Shown: positions 13,901 to 25,189 of the stretch, one piece after another
Numbering within the stretch: position 1 is the stretch's first letter
Layout of the letters: each line of letters starts with the position of its first letter
Assembly: GCA_963978545.1 (NCBI GenBank)
Contig: OZ021727.1
Coordinates: 46,785,385-46,849,384 of the forward strand
DNA from: Linyphia triangularis
Lineage: Eukaryota > Arthropoda > Arachnida > Araneae > Linyphiidae
Direction: 5' to 3'
Length of the DNA: 64,000 bases
The notes under the pieces: model-generated
Databases searched by the model: none
Told to the model about the DNA's origin: nothing
The model's input: the letters and a program-made list of their open reading frames with translations, nothing else
Translations under genes and position numbers: made by a program

Positions 13901-16900
13901 CAAAATATATGTCTTAGGTTTTATTCTTGCCATATTTAAACTGCATCTAAATTTCTAAAAAAAAATCTAAATTTCAAAAACAGGTTTTATAAAAACTGGA
14001 TTTGCAATCTGAAGTTTACATGAAGACACAATTCAGTTACAGAAATATTATGCTGTATATGTTTTAACTGAGTAAAACAATTATTCCTCGTAAACATATT
14101 TTACATTAGGGTTTAAAAATTTATTTTTTTCCTGAAATTTCTCCTGCAACTATGTATTTTATTTGGATTCAAATCTTGCTGTAAAGAAGTATTGCCACTC
14201 AAGATTTTTCCCAACCATACATAATAAAACAACCATTATTCCATGAAAAAAGAATGAGACACGAGTTACCTTTCAAAGTATTCAAAATCAAGATATTTTA
14301 TTTTTGTAACCAATTAAAATATCTGGAGAGAAATAAAGTTTTGGAAAAGCATAGAGTGAACAAAATTTAAAAACACTCTGCTCCTGCAATACCTCATCTT
14401 TAACAGTACGTACAGCAAAACTTTTTCCATAATCACAAAATGAAGATACAAAAAAACAGTTCCTTTTTTAATACTACTAAATGGCATGGAAATTTCAATT
14501 ACGAGTTAAATTTATCATTACACCCTCTATCTTTTAAATATAAAAGAACTTGAACATACTGATAAATAACCAATGCAAAGGTTAAAATAATATTGCCACT
14601 TTACAATAGCTATATTTATATTGAAATTATGCACAACGATGTCAAAGCTCTTCAGAAATATTTGACACAGCAGTCATACATGTCTGTTTGGACGATTGTC
14701 TGGTTTATAAAGTGTCTTTTATTAGTAGTTTTAATTAAAATACTCATCTCTCTAATACTTTTTTCAAATATCCGTTTACAATATATGTTGAATCCAGGCC
14801 ATGCTTAAAATCCATCACAACTTTAATTTAAAAAAATAATTTGCTAAAAATCCTGTTTCACTTGTACATTTACCTCTTCGGTTCTTTTTTGTTCCTCTGC
14901 ACGTTCCACGTAATTTGGAACATAACTCTCGTTAAGGGGAGCATAGTTGTTGGTGATTGGATAGTTCTGCTCAGATGTTTTCAACTGAATATGAGGGGCA
15001 GCTCCGTAAGGAAGTTCGGAAGGTCCTGCATTATTCACATTATCTGCCTGAAGACCAACCTACAAAGGAAAGGTAAATTTGTAAACATTTATTAGGGTCT
15101 ATTATTATCAACCTGTAACACTTTTGATTATTGTAGAAATTCACTTTAATGATCTAAAACAGCAATACAAAACATTAAATTATTTTTAATAAAAATTTTG
15201 CAAATAAAGTAATGTAGTAGTAATGAGACTATTATAAAAGTTCTGATGAAAAGAACTGCATAAAAATCATTTCCTTTAAAATGCAATTTTCATTTCATAA
15301 AAATTCATTTAAAAAAAAATAATTTAAAATAATCCTTTATGCCAAAATGAGAAAGATAAGTGAAACTACAAATAAAAAAAAATTAAAATGTTATTATAGA
15401 ATTGTAGACATTTTAAAATAGTGCATTATACCTAACATTTTACCAACACCTTTGCATTATACCACGAATAGGTAATTGGAAGATAAATGATAGAAGGCAA
15501 ATAAGTTGCACATATGCATAAAAATTTCTCTTTCCCCAATTATGCAACTAACGTGACATAAAAAAATCCACTGAAAAATTTTCACATTGCCTAAGCTAAT
15601 GGATTTTTAATAAGTCAATTTTTTGGAAAATCACTTGCTCTGTAACAAATTTCGATAAAATTGTGAACCCGCTTTATATCCTAAAAGGTAAAAGATCTAT
15701 TTCAGAGGCCATGTAGCCACATACACAAAAAAATAAAGCTAAAAAAACTTCAAGGAAAAGTTTGGGACACAATGTTCTCATAAGCATTTATTATAAAATA
15801 GCTTGCCATTGCAAAACTCTGTAAAATAATAGATGTGCTGTTGCAAAACTCAAAGAATGCAAGGTGAGCACAATCTTTGAACCCAAAAAAAAGTTAAGTT
15901 AATATAATTCTTCTCGAAGATAATACATATATATTCACAATCATTTTCATGTGTAACATCTTTAGATTTAGTAATATCCATATGCTTTAAATTTAAATTT
16001 TAGAAAATACGCTTTTTTTCAGAAAAATAAGGAAAAGTTAAAATTTTTACTACAACAAGATCAAAACACATTAATTTTATATCTAAGAAAAATAATATAT
16101 GATCTTGAAATAATTAACATGCATAAAAAAAAAGTTTTCTGAAGGATCCACTAACAAAAACACATTTTACTTAGAAAAAAATCGAGTATGAACAATTTAA
16201 TAATTTTTTGTGAAATTATATATTAACTTGAAGTAATAATATATTTTTCACTGAATTTTGCATAGTTTTATTAAATTGAAAAAAAAATATCATAAAGATA
16301 TAATTAGTAGTTATTGAGGAAAAAAATTATTTCTCCGACATGTGCCTCTTTTATCAAAAATTTTAGGAATCCCAAATTTTACAAAATCATAAATTTTAAA
16401 GTCAATTTTTTACCAAATAAATATTCAAGAATTTTCTCAATAACCATAGGAAACCAAATCTGTTTTTTCTGGTCAATTCAACGTTGAATGACACATTTGA
16501 CAAATTTTAATTTCAAAGTGAGATGACATACCAGTCATTGTAACAGATAATCTCATCTCAATTTTAGGACTCTCGGATATGAGAGTTGTCTGGGTTTTTA
16601 TAGTTGTAATTTTTCCTATTTGTAAAATATGACTATATTTTCAAGAAGTTAAATAAAATTGTAAAAGGTTTTTAAATAAAATGCCCCTAGTTGCAATTCA
16701 TAAACACTCATCTTAAAATGTAATAATTTTACCATATTAAAAAGTACTACTTTTAATAAATTACCTAACTTTAAAAATAGCATTTTCAGCAAGATATACG
16801 TTCAAATAGAATTCTATTTATCAAAGAAAATCAATATAAACATACCGGTAACTCCACGGGCACTTCAGCTTGAGAAAGTTTTCCATTTCGCACCAAATAA

Positions 16901-17205
16901 AGTAAAAAGTCACGAGCAGCATTGGTTTGAGCATCCTTCTTATTCGTGGAATTCCCAACTCCAACATAGTGAAATCCTGGAACTGTTACCTACGAATGCA
17001 GCTTAGTTTACAAATACAGGAAATATATAAGATACAAGAAATGAACACATTTTATATGAACATGATTAAATACAGGGAAAATTTCATTTACTTCACAGAG
17101 AAATCGTGAACGTTGCCTGGATCCACTTGTTCGAACTTCATAAGTTGGTGTGATTTTATTTTTCCCACACCACGAATACAGAAAAGACTTCGTAACATCC
17201 CCCAT
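1692..17205 (-). CDS. DHX9: DHX9/maleless-type ATP-dependent RNA helicase A (5' part, 13 coding exons)
   Basis: Partial gene, open beyond the left edge. Exons: 17205-17092, 16989-16846, 15059-14874, 13894-13755, 11803-11757, 8726-8590, 8382-8266, 6031-5870, 5217-5140, 4932-4813, 3343-3272, 2002-1861, 1774-1692. Every exon has GT/AG borders and compatible phases; together they give 1542 nt, 514 codons with no stop. The start [15 protein letters not shown] matches the DHX9 family start and follows an acceptor at 17212-17213, so the 5' UTR is split. Order of parts: dsRBD1, dsRBD2, linker ([14 protein letters not shown]), motif I ([10 protein letters not shown]), Ia ([10 protein letters not shown]), II (DEIH). 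The family is a nuclear 3'-5' RNA/DNA helicase acting in transcription, RNA processing and, in flies, dosage compensation. Motifs III-VI, OB fold and RGG tail must lie outside the window. Confidence 0.96.
2003..4812. other. DHX9 introns 10-12: AT-rich sequence with repeat scraps
   Basis: These introns carry no gene of their own. A stretch near 2740-2890 with AAGGACC-type words resembles the MITE at 11164-11579. Around 3697-3760 is an ACAGTAAA...TTTATCC end like that of pogo-type MITEs. Bases 3830-4510 are slightly GC-richer and look like an old repeat, but I could not identify a family. Confidence 0.4.
5140..8382 (-). CDS. DHX9: DHX9 exons 7-9: linker to the helicase core
   Basis: Exon 7 (8382-8266) encodes an acidic helix ([16 protein letters not shown]). 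Exon 8 (6031-5870) encodes the highly conserved [16 protein letters not shown] and NIDEGPL stretch, which in human DHX9 lies in the region linked to transcriptional activation. Exon 9 (5217-5140) encodes [17 protein letters not shown]. All three are phase-0 exons of 117, 162 and 78 nt. The intron between exons 7 and 8 holds a LINE 3' fragment. Confidence 0.93.
6830..7420 (+). mobile_element. 3' fragment of a non-LTR retrotransposon (ORF2 tail)
   Basis: The plus strand reads [19 protein letters not shown], then [10 protein letters not shown], and after a one-base shift near 7105 continues [17 protein letters not shown] and [14 protein letters not shown] to a stop at 7223-7225. The GHY-x-LR-x-HLHRMG plus CxxC...FECEAL layout is the C-terminal end of arthropod I/R1/Jockey-type ORF2 proteins, past the RNase H-like region. 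It lies antisense inside the DHX9 intron between exons 7 and 8 and is 5' truncated. Confidence 0.7.
7440..7560. repeat. pogo-like MITE end followed by short (TA)n
   Basis: ATTCGGTTATCCGGAAAT and CCGGATAATTGGGCTTTTACTGTA resemble half of a pogo/Tigger-type MITE, whose ends read CAGTA...TTATCCG. A (TA) tract follows at about 7538-7558. No matching left end was found nearby. Confidence 0.45.
8590..13894 (-). CDS. DHX9: DHX9 exons 4-6: second double-stranded RNA-binding domain
   Basis: Exon 4 (13894-13755, 140 nt) starts [20 protein letters not shown] and ends in phase 2. Exon 5 (11803-11757) is a 47-nt micro-exon, too short for ORF callers, reading [15 protein letters not shown]. Exon 6 (8726-8590, 137 nt) starts in phase 1 and reads [16 protein letters not shown] followed by [13 protein letters not shown]. 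Joined, they give dsRBD2 with its conserved SNK lysine motif. The introns between them hold a MITE and the 1.4-kb degenerate repeat block. Confidence 0.94.
9670..11062. repeat. Degenerate tandem repeat block flanked by GGAGCAG words
   Basis: The block sits in the DHX9 intron between exons 6 and 5. Left flank 9696-9840 has repeated TTTGGAGCAG/GGAGCAGGTAAAA words, and the right flank at 11010-11040 has ATTTGGAGCAGAC. Inside, phrases such as CACCAAACAGYGTCACAAAT (10053, 10185), ACCATAGACCTTGGCGAAA (9938, 10098), CAAAATCCCAGTAAT (10019, 10151) and GCACTC...AAAATATCAGCAATAGC (10452, 10673, 10847) recur at about 133, 221 and 174 bp. It is CpG-richer than its surroundings. Likely a repeat-bearing non-autonomous element or minisatellite; family unknown. 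Confidence 0.6.
11164..11579. mobile_element. hAT-like MITE, 416 bp
   Basis: Both ends match as inverted repeats: CAGGGTTCCCAC at the left and its complement GTGGGAACCCTG at the right. CAGGG-type ends are typical of hAT elements. The interior is filled with variants of TTTTAAGGACCT and TTTCAAGGACTT, in both direct and inverted order. No ORF is present. An exact 8-bp target duplication is not visible. Confidence 0.65.
14874..15059 (-). CDS. DHX9: DHX9 exon 3: inter-dsRBD linker
   Basis: This is a 62-codon phase-0 exon with acceptor TAG|GTTGGT and donor GAG|GTAAAT. It encodes a low-complexity, Asn/Pro/Tyr-rich linker ending [12 protein letters not shown]. The linker between the two dsRBDs diverges fast in the family, so assignment rests on frame continuity and on the acidic/basic end that leads into the next exon. 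Confidence 0.85.
16846..17205 (-). CDS. DHX9: DHX9 exons 1-2: first double-stranded RNA-binding domain
   Basis: Exon 1 (17205-17092, 38 codons) and exon 2 (16989-16846, 48 codons) join in phase 0 at GAA|GTA. They encode residues 1-86, which form dsRBD1: the start [19 protein letters not shown], the middle strand [10 protein letters not shown], and the C-terminal helix with the lysine pair [18 protein letters not shown] that contacts the RNA backbone in this fold. Human DHX9 has the same order. The first intron is only about 100 bp. Confidence 0.95.
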
Positions 17206-17486
17206 TTTAACCTATAAAAAGATAGCAATACAAAACAGGATTAAGTGTTATCGTTATGATTCACATGTCAAATAATTACAAATAAAAAATATGGTGCAGA
17301 CCACTAGAGGGACATGGCAATTTTTAATGAATTTGTTTGGAGAATAAAAAAACTTAGCTGAACACTCAAGGTGCTAAAAAATTATTTATTTAAAATGATG
17401 TTAAAAATATTTGTCTTCTAAATAAAGCTAAGGTAAATCATCAAAAATTGCCAAATTCCTCATCAGTAACACCTTTAAACATAATA

Positions 17487-17878
17487 CAGTAAAACCCTGG
17501 TTATCCGAGTTTCCGCTTTGACCGAGCCAGATCATATTTCTTTTACCCCTGATATTTTCGTTTGTCAAAACTAGTACCGAAAAAAATTGGTACTTGATCT
17601 CTCAAACACTCAAGAAAACAAAAGTTTACATTCCTTTTTATTGTGTGACACTGCTCCTCCTATTGCGTCGCTCAAGGTCTTAAGTAAGAGAACTCTTTAA
17701 GCATTACTATATATTATTAATTGCATGTGGTTTACCTATAGTATAACATTTGTACTTGTCAAAACATACATTTAAACCGATACGATTTATTTTATTTTTA
17801 ATTTTTGCTTTAACCGAGTTTTTCGGTTATCCGAGTTGGTCTTGGTCCACATTAACTCGGATAATCAGGACTCTACTG
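17487..17878. mobile_element. pogo/Tigger-type MITE, 392 bp
   Basis: The left end CAGTAAAACCCTGGTTATCC and right end GGATAATCAGGACTCTACTG are imperfect inverted repeats with the CAGTA...TTATCCG signature of pogo-like Tc1/mariner elements. TA dinucleotides lie on both sides (17485-17486 and 17879-17880). No coding capacity. It lies just upstream of the DHX9 start codon, in the inferred first intron. Confidence 0.75.
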
Positions 17879-18947
17879 TATTGGCTTTGAAAATACATTA
17901 ACAACATTGAATTCCACATTTTGAAAGCTGACATACTACATTTCTACAATTCACTTCTGTATTTTAGTTTAACCTACAAAAACGCATGCTGGATTTTAAA
18001 GGTCAGGGGCCCCGCCAGGCAATATATCACCATAGCAACACACCAGTGTACGATCTTGTGGGTTAAAGTTTACCATTTAATACTAATATAGTATTTAATT
18101 TTGATCACTGTGGTATCAACTAAAGCAAACATACTCTAATATACAGATACTATCTGCTCCAGTATCCAGCTATACTCTATAAATAATACCAGAGATCATC
18201 CTAGGAAAGAAAAAGTGCAAGGTGCTACTTTCCAAAAAAGGGCAACACCTGTTTTTGAGGGCACTTTATAGCAAACAGAAAAAAAAAATTATCTAGTTTT
18301 CTGCCCTAAATTCTATATTGTTTTACTTTACCATCAAGATATTTTTAAATCATCGATTTTTTGAAAAAAAAATTATAATGTTGTAAAAGGAATCAAGAAT
18401 TTGTTTAGAAACTCAAAAGTGAAATGACATCAAAATATACTTGTAAAATGCCACAGCTCTACTTCTTTTGGAATGAGACTGAAAAAACTATTGAATATAA
18501 AAAAACATATACACTTAGTAAAATTTTACCAAATATCTATTTATATAAGTTTAATGTGCCCGGAAGTCCCGGTTTTGGCGGGATTATCCCGCTTTTCCCT
18601 CGCAGTGACGATGCCCGAATGTCCCGCTTTTCCCTTACAGAGTCCTTCTAAACAAAAACAAAAAAAAAGATTTTACTCACATTTTCGTAAAGATTTTTGG
18701 TCACAACTTAAATGATGTCATATCATACAACGCGATGGATTACTGGACATTACAAAACATTAACACGAAGAACTTCGTTTATCAAGAAAAACGTACAAAG
18801 TAGGAACTGATGAAGATTCTTGAGATGGAGGTTTGAGGAGGATGATGTAGGATCGAGGTTTTTAAGCATTTCTACCCACACTCAATTGAAATTGCCAACA
18901 TTACGAAACTTGTAGAATTCAACTTTAGTTTTCCGGGAACAACTGTA

Positions 18948-20667
18948 GGGGGCCGTTCAAATATTACATAAGCATCTAGGGGGGGGGGTAGCGATTTGCT
19001 TATTTTTGCTGACAAGGGGGGGGAGGGGGTATGAGTGATGCTTACGTAAGCATTTAATAATCCCTTTATTTCTAAAAAAAAAAATTGAAACTTACAAAAA
19101 ATTTCACTTTTGTACACCGAGTTCTAGGATAGGCGACTTTCCATTCAAATCGATCTAAGGGATTTAAACTTACGTCACATAAGAGTGACGTACTCTGCCT
19201 TCAGCCAATTACAATCAAACATTGATGATGCAAAATACTGCAGTTTCAAAATGAATAAAGGGGATTCCCCTCTTTTGGGTGTTTGGAGACGTGAATCCTA
19301 CATTAAACCCAACTTATGTGACAGACAATTTTTGTTTTTGTTTCGCTTGGCGACTGACGGGCGCCTAAGATGGAACAGTAGTTGGTTTAAGGTTCAAGAT
19401 TCCGAATTGAGTTGTGTTTTGAACAAGTTTCTTTTTACACTGCAATCCTTCTTGAACTTTTTGAAGATTAAGCAAATATAGTTGCTCTGCTTTCTGTTTG
19501 CTTTAAAAAAAAAAAAAAAAAAAAAAAAACATATGTCTTCATTTCGTGAAATTTTATATAAAAAGATGTTTGAAGCTTTTAAAAAGTCTACATCAAACAA
19601 ACCCTTGAAAGATATTCAGGATATAAATAATGAGGTATGGCGTCATTTTAAAAATGCCTCTAAAAATGACGAAGAAGTGTTGGTGTTAAAAAGAGTCGAA
19701 GAAGAGTTGCGAAAGGCAACTACAAAAAAATCCCTCCTCCTTGATTATTTTATAAAGGTAATTATAAACAATTTATTCATAACATGTTAAGATAAATTTA
19801 TGTTAAGTATATTTTATCAGAACTTTTTATATTTTTTATATTCACCTTGGTTTTGACTATTTACATATTTTGAAAAATGTAGCGAAAACTAAAATAAGTA
19901 TAGTATACTAGATTTGGTACTACGTAATTGTGTTAAAATTGACATCTTCTCTCTTTAATTATACAGATAATTTATGAATAATTTACAGAAAATGCCATAT
20001 GACTATTTTTGTCCGTCCATCAAATCACAATTGTCTGCAAGGACTTGTTTGAAATGTGGTTTGTACCATGCTTCACTAAAATCGACAATTCGTCATAAGA
20101 AAATTGTTCATGGCGAAAATAGCCCAGAGAGCCTGCCTAGTTCGGCCTATGAGAATTGCTGCTCGTCGAGCAAATGAACTGATGTGCGTCATCAATTATG
20201 TAGAAGGCATGGAAGATACCGAGTGGATAAGCGAAGAGGAAGTTTGCCCAGATTTCTTGTGCGAAACAAGTGATGAAGCAATAACATCAGATGCCAGAAA
20301 CCCTATAATTTCAGACATTAAAAACTGGCTAGAGCAACCCTGGATAACATCTGACTAGATAGACTTAATTGATTATGAAAATTACATTTATGTGCCATTA
20401 AAATTGTGATAAACTTAAGATTTAAAAAAAATTAAAAATATATATTTTTTTCCCTTTTAAGAAGAGTTAAAGTTCATTATTTGCATTGAATCCTAACTTT
20501 TTTTTAGATTATTAAAGTTACAAAAAAAAAAACCAGGAGCAGGGGGGGGGGGTTACCGTATGCTTACGTAATTATAGAGGGGGGTATGCGATTTGCTTAT
20601 TTTTACTGACAAGGGGGGGGGGGTCAAAAATACCAAAAACATGCTTACGTAATATTTGAATGACCCC
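18948..20667 (+). mobile_element. DNA transposon with TA flanks and GGGG...TTCAAATATTACRTAAGCA inverted ends
   Basis: The left end GGGGGCCGTTCAAATATTAC and right end (complement) GGGGTCATTCAAATATTACG continue into RTAAGCAT on both sides. TA lies at 18946-18947 and 20668-20669. Each end also carries a GGGGGG-TA-GCGATTTGCTTATTTTT-CTGACAAGGGGGGG module, but in the same orientation at both ends (18970-19020, 20577-20630). The interior holds a spliced gene-like ORF (next entry). The superfamily is not assigned; TA flanks fit, but do not prove, Tc1/mariner-related mobilisation. Confidence 0.65.
19533..20358 (+). pseudogene. Element-encoded two-exon protein with a C2H2-like finger (frameshifted)
   Basis: Exon 1 (19533-19757) starts MSSFREILYKKMFEAF and is Lys/Glu-rich. 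Donor AAG|GTAATT and acceptor TTTACAG|AAAATGCC (19988/19989) join in phase 0, giving FIK-KMPYDYFCPSIK. Exon 2 carries a finger CLKCGLYHASLKSTIRHKK with a final H (C-x2-C-x12-H-x5-H). Near 20125-20150 the frame must shift by one to reach RPMRIAARRANELMCVI and the acidic tail ending IKNWLEQPWITSD at a TAG. I do not recognise the family. It may be the C-terminal part of a transposase or an accessory protein. Confidence 0.5.
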
Positions 20668-22385
20668 TAGCCGTTAAACGACGCATTTTCTATTGTTAAT
20701 AACGTTTGGACTTCTATTAAGATACAACTTTCTGTCGATACTCTAAAGTCTTTGTTAATAACTAAAATTAACTTTTCATATTCTTACAGAGAGTTTCTGG
20801 ATTTCCTAAAATTCTAAAATAAAAATTTGTTAAAATCAATAGCTCTTTCAACAATCTTTCCAGCATCAACTTCCTTGATACTCAGTACCAATCTCAATCT
20901 GTTGTGGATAAGTCTTTCTTCTTGATTAAAGTCGCATGTCGAGAGTTGGGATTTTAAGTTCTGTCGGAACTCTGCCTGTTGTGTTTTGTTTTAGAGTTAT
21001 TTGTTAGAGAAAATTGTTTTTGGAATTCATAATCACGTACTGTGTTTTTCGTAAGTTTGCACAACAAAGTTGTGACATTTTGTTGAAGGCAAGTAGAATT
21101 TTGATGGGGAAAACAAGAATCGCGCAATTATAAACTTGGAAGATCTTTTCAAGCCAAGTTTAAAAAGATTCTCTTTCGACCTACAGTTAACACTAATGTT
21201 GACAAACCAAAAGATTTTTACAGGCAGTAAATAAAAAATAAGTCATTGATAGCAAAACATTTTACATTAGTTATCCAAAAATCAAATGAAATCTGGACGT
21301 TTTGTTCACACTTCTAAATATTTGGGTACAGATGTAGTATAGGACATTCGACTAGAAATTCACTGATATTCGATTAGAAAATTCACCATATTTAAAGCAC
21401 AGTGACAAATAAAATTAAAATACTAATTACTTTAATAAATTAATGTCCCACATAAAATCACAGGTATATGTTTATATTATTTATGAGGAGAGAAATGCCG
21501 AGTATATTATGATATCCTATTATCGCATGAACAAGCCATGGTGGCTGTGGCAATATCCAACATTTAAATATTAAATAAATGCTTTATTTAATCCAGAGTT
21601 GTGCAATATAAATCTCAGCAAAGGATTAAACAACATCTGTACTGGTCAATTCCATGAAAATGCGACATAGACATAATTTTTTAAATTATCACTAAATTAA
21701 TGTTTTTTTGTTCCAGTTCTTAGAAAACAAGTCAAATTGTATGAAAATAATAAGATATAATAAGAAAATCGTATGAATATTTTTTTTATAGTTAATTAAT
21801 CTAGGACTTACTTTGAAACCGAAAATCTGTTATTTTTACCTCTAGTTTAATGCCCATTGAAGCACTTAAATACCACATAGATTTTTGAAATAAACATATT
21901 TTTTTAAAGAATGGTTCACTTTATGCTTAAAAACAACAAAATTTTTACTTAAAACTTCTTCATAATTTTGCTATTCCCCTCAAACTTGATATTAGTGTTC
22001 ATGTCATGTCTGTCACAAAAAACTTGGATTTTTTTATTTTAAACAAAATCCACTTAATAAAAATTATTAACACTTTATTTTCTCTTTTTATAGATCAAAA
22101 CAAACAGTTCATAAAAAATGTGAAAAATAAATTTAAAATTTGAGCAAAATATAGAATATTAAATTTTGTCATGTCTGTCACGTTTGTCATGTCTGTCACA
22201 ATTAATTTTTCAAGCAACTTAGCCTTAATTTTTTACTTTGAAAGTTGTTATTATTATTATTTAACTTAGTATTGATGGCAATAGTATTTCTGTACAACTC
22301 AACTAAAAAAAAGCTCAGAAAATCAGAGGATGATCTGCAGTTCGCAACATAAAAAGACGGAATTTTAAATGATGTATTAAACTTA

Positions 22386-23287
22386 ATGGAAAAACAGCTT
22401 ATATACTTTTTGTGCCACTTGTATATAAAACATACACATTCTAATGTGTTTACCAATTTATTAAAAAATCTTCTACATGGAAAACTTGTGATACAAACTA
22501 ATTTCAGTGAAAACTATTCTCATATTTATCAGGATGAAATTCAGTTTGCTCATTGGCAGAATGCTTTCTCTACTATATACACTACAATGGTATATTATTG
22601 TGATAGTGACTCTGTCACTGTTTCTCAGAGTCATGTGTAATTCTAATTATGGTAATCATGACAAATATTCTGTTATTGTATTTAACAATTTAGTCATCAA
22701 AAAATTCATGAAAGGTCACTTAGAGTTTAAAGCATGGAAAACTTGTGATACAAACTAATTTCAGTGAAAACTATTCTCATATTTATCAGGATGAAATTCA
22801 GTTTGCTCATTGGCAGAATGCTTTCTCTACTATATACACTACAATGGTATATTATTGTGATAGTGACTCTGTCACTGTTTCTCAGAGTCATGTGTAATTC
22901 TAATTATGGTAATCATGACAAATATTCTGTTATTGTATTTAACAATTTAGTCATCAAAAAATTCATGAAAGGTCACTTAGAGTTTAAAGTACAAGTGATT
23001 GAATTCCAATCTGATGGAACATTTCAACCCTTTAAACAAAAATATGCAATATTTTCCATGACACAAAGTAAGCTCCAACAGTCTGTCATTTTTTATCCAC
23101 CTCACATGGCAAAGGATGCATTGATAGCATTGGTGGGGCTATTAAGCGTCAAATCAGAGATGCTACTCGAACCAGAAGTCTAGATTCTAAAACACCATGT
23201 AAGTTTGCTGAAGCTGCAATGAAAATTTGTCCTAGAATCAGTGGTATGAACCATAAGAAAAATATAAAGATTGATAGCAAAACTTGA
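22386..23287 (+). pseudogene. Broken DDE-like transposase of the 21.6-24.2 kb element
   Basis: Readable pieces are NFSENYSHIYQDEIQFAHWQ, then VIEFQSDGTFQPFKQKYAIF, then, after a frame change near 23105, SHGKGCIDSIGGAIKRQIRD and TPCKFAEAAMKICPRISGM. The order 'DF/NFSENY... QDEIQ-AHW... SDG... SHGKG-D-GG-KR' is that of a widespread but poorly named animal transposase-like family. The first acidic position is Asn (NFSENY) where relatives usually have Asp. A 257-bp internal tandem duplication and several shifts make it non-functional. Confidence 0.55.
22476..22989 (+). repeat. Perfect or near-perfect 257-bp tandem duplication
   Basis: Unit 1 is 22476-22732 and unit 2 is 22733-22989. Both start CATGGAAAACTTGTGATAC and end GAGTTTAAAG. 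By eye the two units are identical, so the duplication is recent, or an assembly or replication slip. It shifts frame because 257 is not a multiple of three. Confidence 0.85.
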
Positions 23288-25189
23288 TCTGACATGGCAA
23301 GAAATCGAAACAATGCCTGGTACAAGAAATCTAAAGGAAACCGTTGTTTCCGATCGTGTGCACCTGGCATAATATTTTATAGCCCCACTTCAGAGTGTAA
23401 AAAAGGTACTCTTTTAAATTTCAATACTGGTGAATGACCTATTGGAAAATGCAACTGTTCACAATTTGCAATGTAGCCAATGGATGAATCCACAATACAA
23501 TAATGAGGTTTTTTGAGATTTTGATGGATTAATAACACAAATCGCACAGAACCAGTGCAAAATAAAATGCTTTGTACCAAATAAAATTAAAGGTATGTTT
23601 AAATTTGAAACAGAAGTTCATGTTGCCTGTCATGAGAAAGAGCAAATGTGGCAGCTCCCACACTAGTCAATTCCAAGGGATTTTAAATATTTTTTATAAT
23701 TTATTTTGTGAGTCATATAACATAATATATTAATGTTATATCATATTGTAATCTTCAAGTCATGATAAAAATAAAGAAAATTATATTTAAGAAAAAAATA
23801 CTTAACTTCATAGAAAATTGTACACGTGTCATGTCTGTCACAAAACCTTGTCATGTCTGTCACGCTGATAAATATTTTATAATATTTTACTATTTAAAAA
23901 TTTCTTAACATTTTTCTTTCTGCTTGACATATCCAAGTCTTATTTTGATCCCCAAAAAATTTTAGACTTGACAAGCATACCAATTAAGAGCAAATGGTAA
24001 TAATATATGGTCACTCAAAATCTATGTCTCAATTTTGTCATGTCTGTCACAGCACGTTTTAACCCAATTAATTAAAAGTAATTTTTCCAGGATTAAAATT
24101 TTAGTGTTTTTTTATAACTAAGGCCTATATTTACATCACCCCATGGCAATGTTTTACCTGTTAATTAATATTTAGTACTTAAAGATGAACAAGAAACTTG
24201 TCTCATGTCATGTCTGTCACAAATGGAATTCACCTACTGATGATCTTGAAGAGTTCAAAAATAGTTTTGACACATCTTAAAATTTTCAGAGCAAAAGGAA
24301 TTTTTAATTTAGCAGTTCTTATTTATATTTTTGTATTAATTTTTTAATACCCCAAATATTGTTTGATATATATGTGATTCAAATCAATAGAAAGCCATCT
24401 CCTCAAATACCCTAAGATAAAAACAAAAGACCTAATCCCTAAGTAAAAATGATGGGGCATTTGTGCTGTCTTACCTTCAAATCCAAGAAAAGAGCATTTA
24501 GTAAGCAACTTCTAAAATGTAAAATCAAATATTTAATGAAATTTACAATTTGCAAACACTTCCTAGTCTTACAACATCACCGGTAGCAGTACGGTAAGAA
24601 AACTCGCAAACGTACAGTGGGTACGGTCCACGCACGACAAACCATTGCCAAACAAATTACACTTTTTCTGGAAGTAATAGAGATTAGTATAAATATAAGT
24701 ATGACGTCATTCTCTTAATAACCTACAATAACAAAAGAATTTTGACTACTTTAAGTGGGATACCATGATCAAGAATGTACGCATACTCTCTGGACTCTCA
24801 CTTAAAATAAAACTTGCTGCAGTTTTATAAACTAATTCCCTTAACCCCTTCCCCTTGGTTACGGATTTATTTGGGAAAATTCTTGCGTTTTGAACGGTTG
24901 GTTCAAAACAATAAAGGAACTTTAAAGGAATAACAGCCACTTTTTGCTTTTATTTGCATTGGAGCAAGGTACCTGTGCCCTAGGGGGGCGTAACCTCTTC
25001 ATCTAAATTTTGCCAATTGGCAATGAACTTGCATGGTCTCACTTAGGATCAAGGAATGACTGAGTAAAGGGGGAAAGAACACTCAAGGGGAAAACATTAG
25101 AGCTCATCAGTGATGAGAAATAAATAAGAACATATAAAATTGGGACATCACAAAATAAATCCAACGAGAGTTGGTTATCTACAATACAA

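Larger units (their letters stand above)
21644..24234 (+). mobile_element. 2.6-kb DNA transposon with 4-bp TACT duplication and repeated TCATGTCTGTCAC motif
   Basis: TACT lies on both sides (21640-21643, 24235-24238). The ends are short imperfect inverted repeats: GGTCAATTCCAT at the left, complement of the right end GGTGAATTCCAT. GTCATGTCTGTCAC occurs seven times at 22003, 22168, 22186, 23828, 23850, 24037 and 24207, all in one orientation, three on the left and four on the right of the coding part. Such clustered subterminal words usually bind transposase. A 4-bp duplication fits Chapaev/CMC or Academ-like elements; the superfamily is not assigned. Confidence 0.65.

Noticed and set aside
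24580..24700. Alternative first exon for DHX9 with a GTAAGA donor
   Set aside because: It has some CpG content, but lies next to a transposon and lacks the promoter-like words seen at 29490; less likely, though not excluded.
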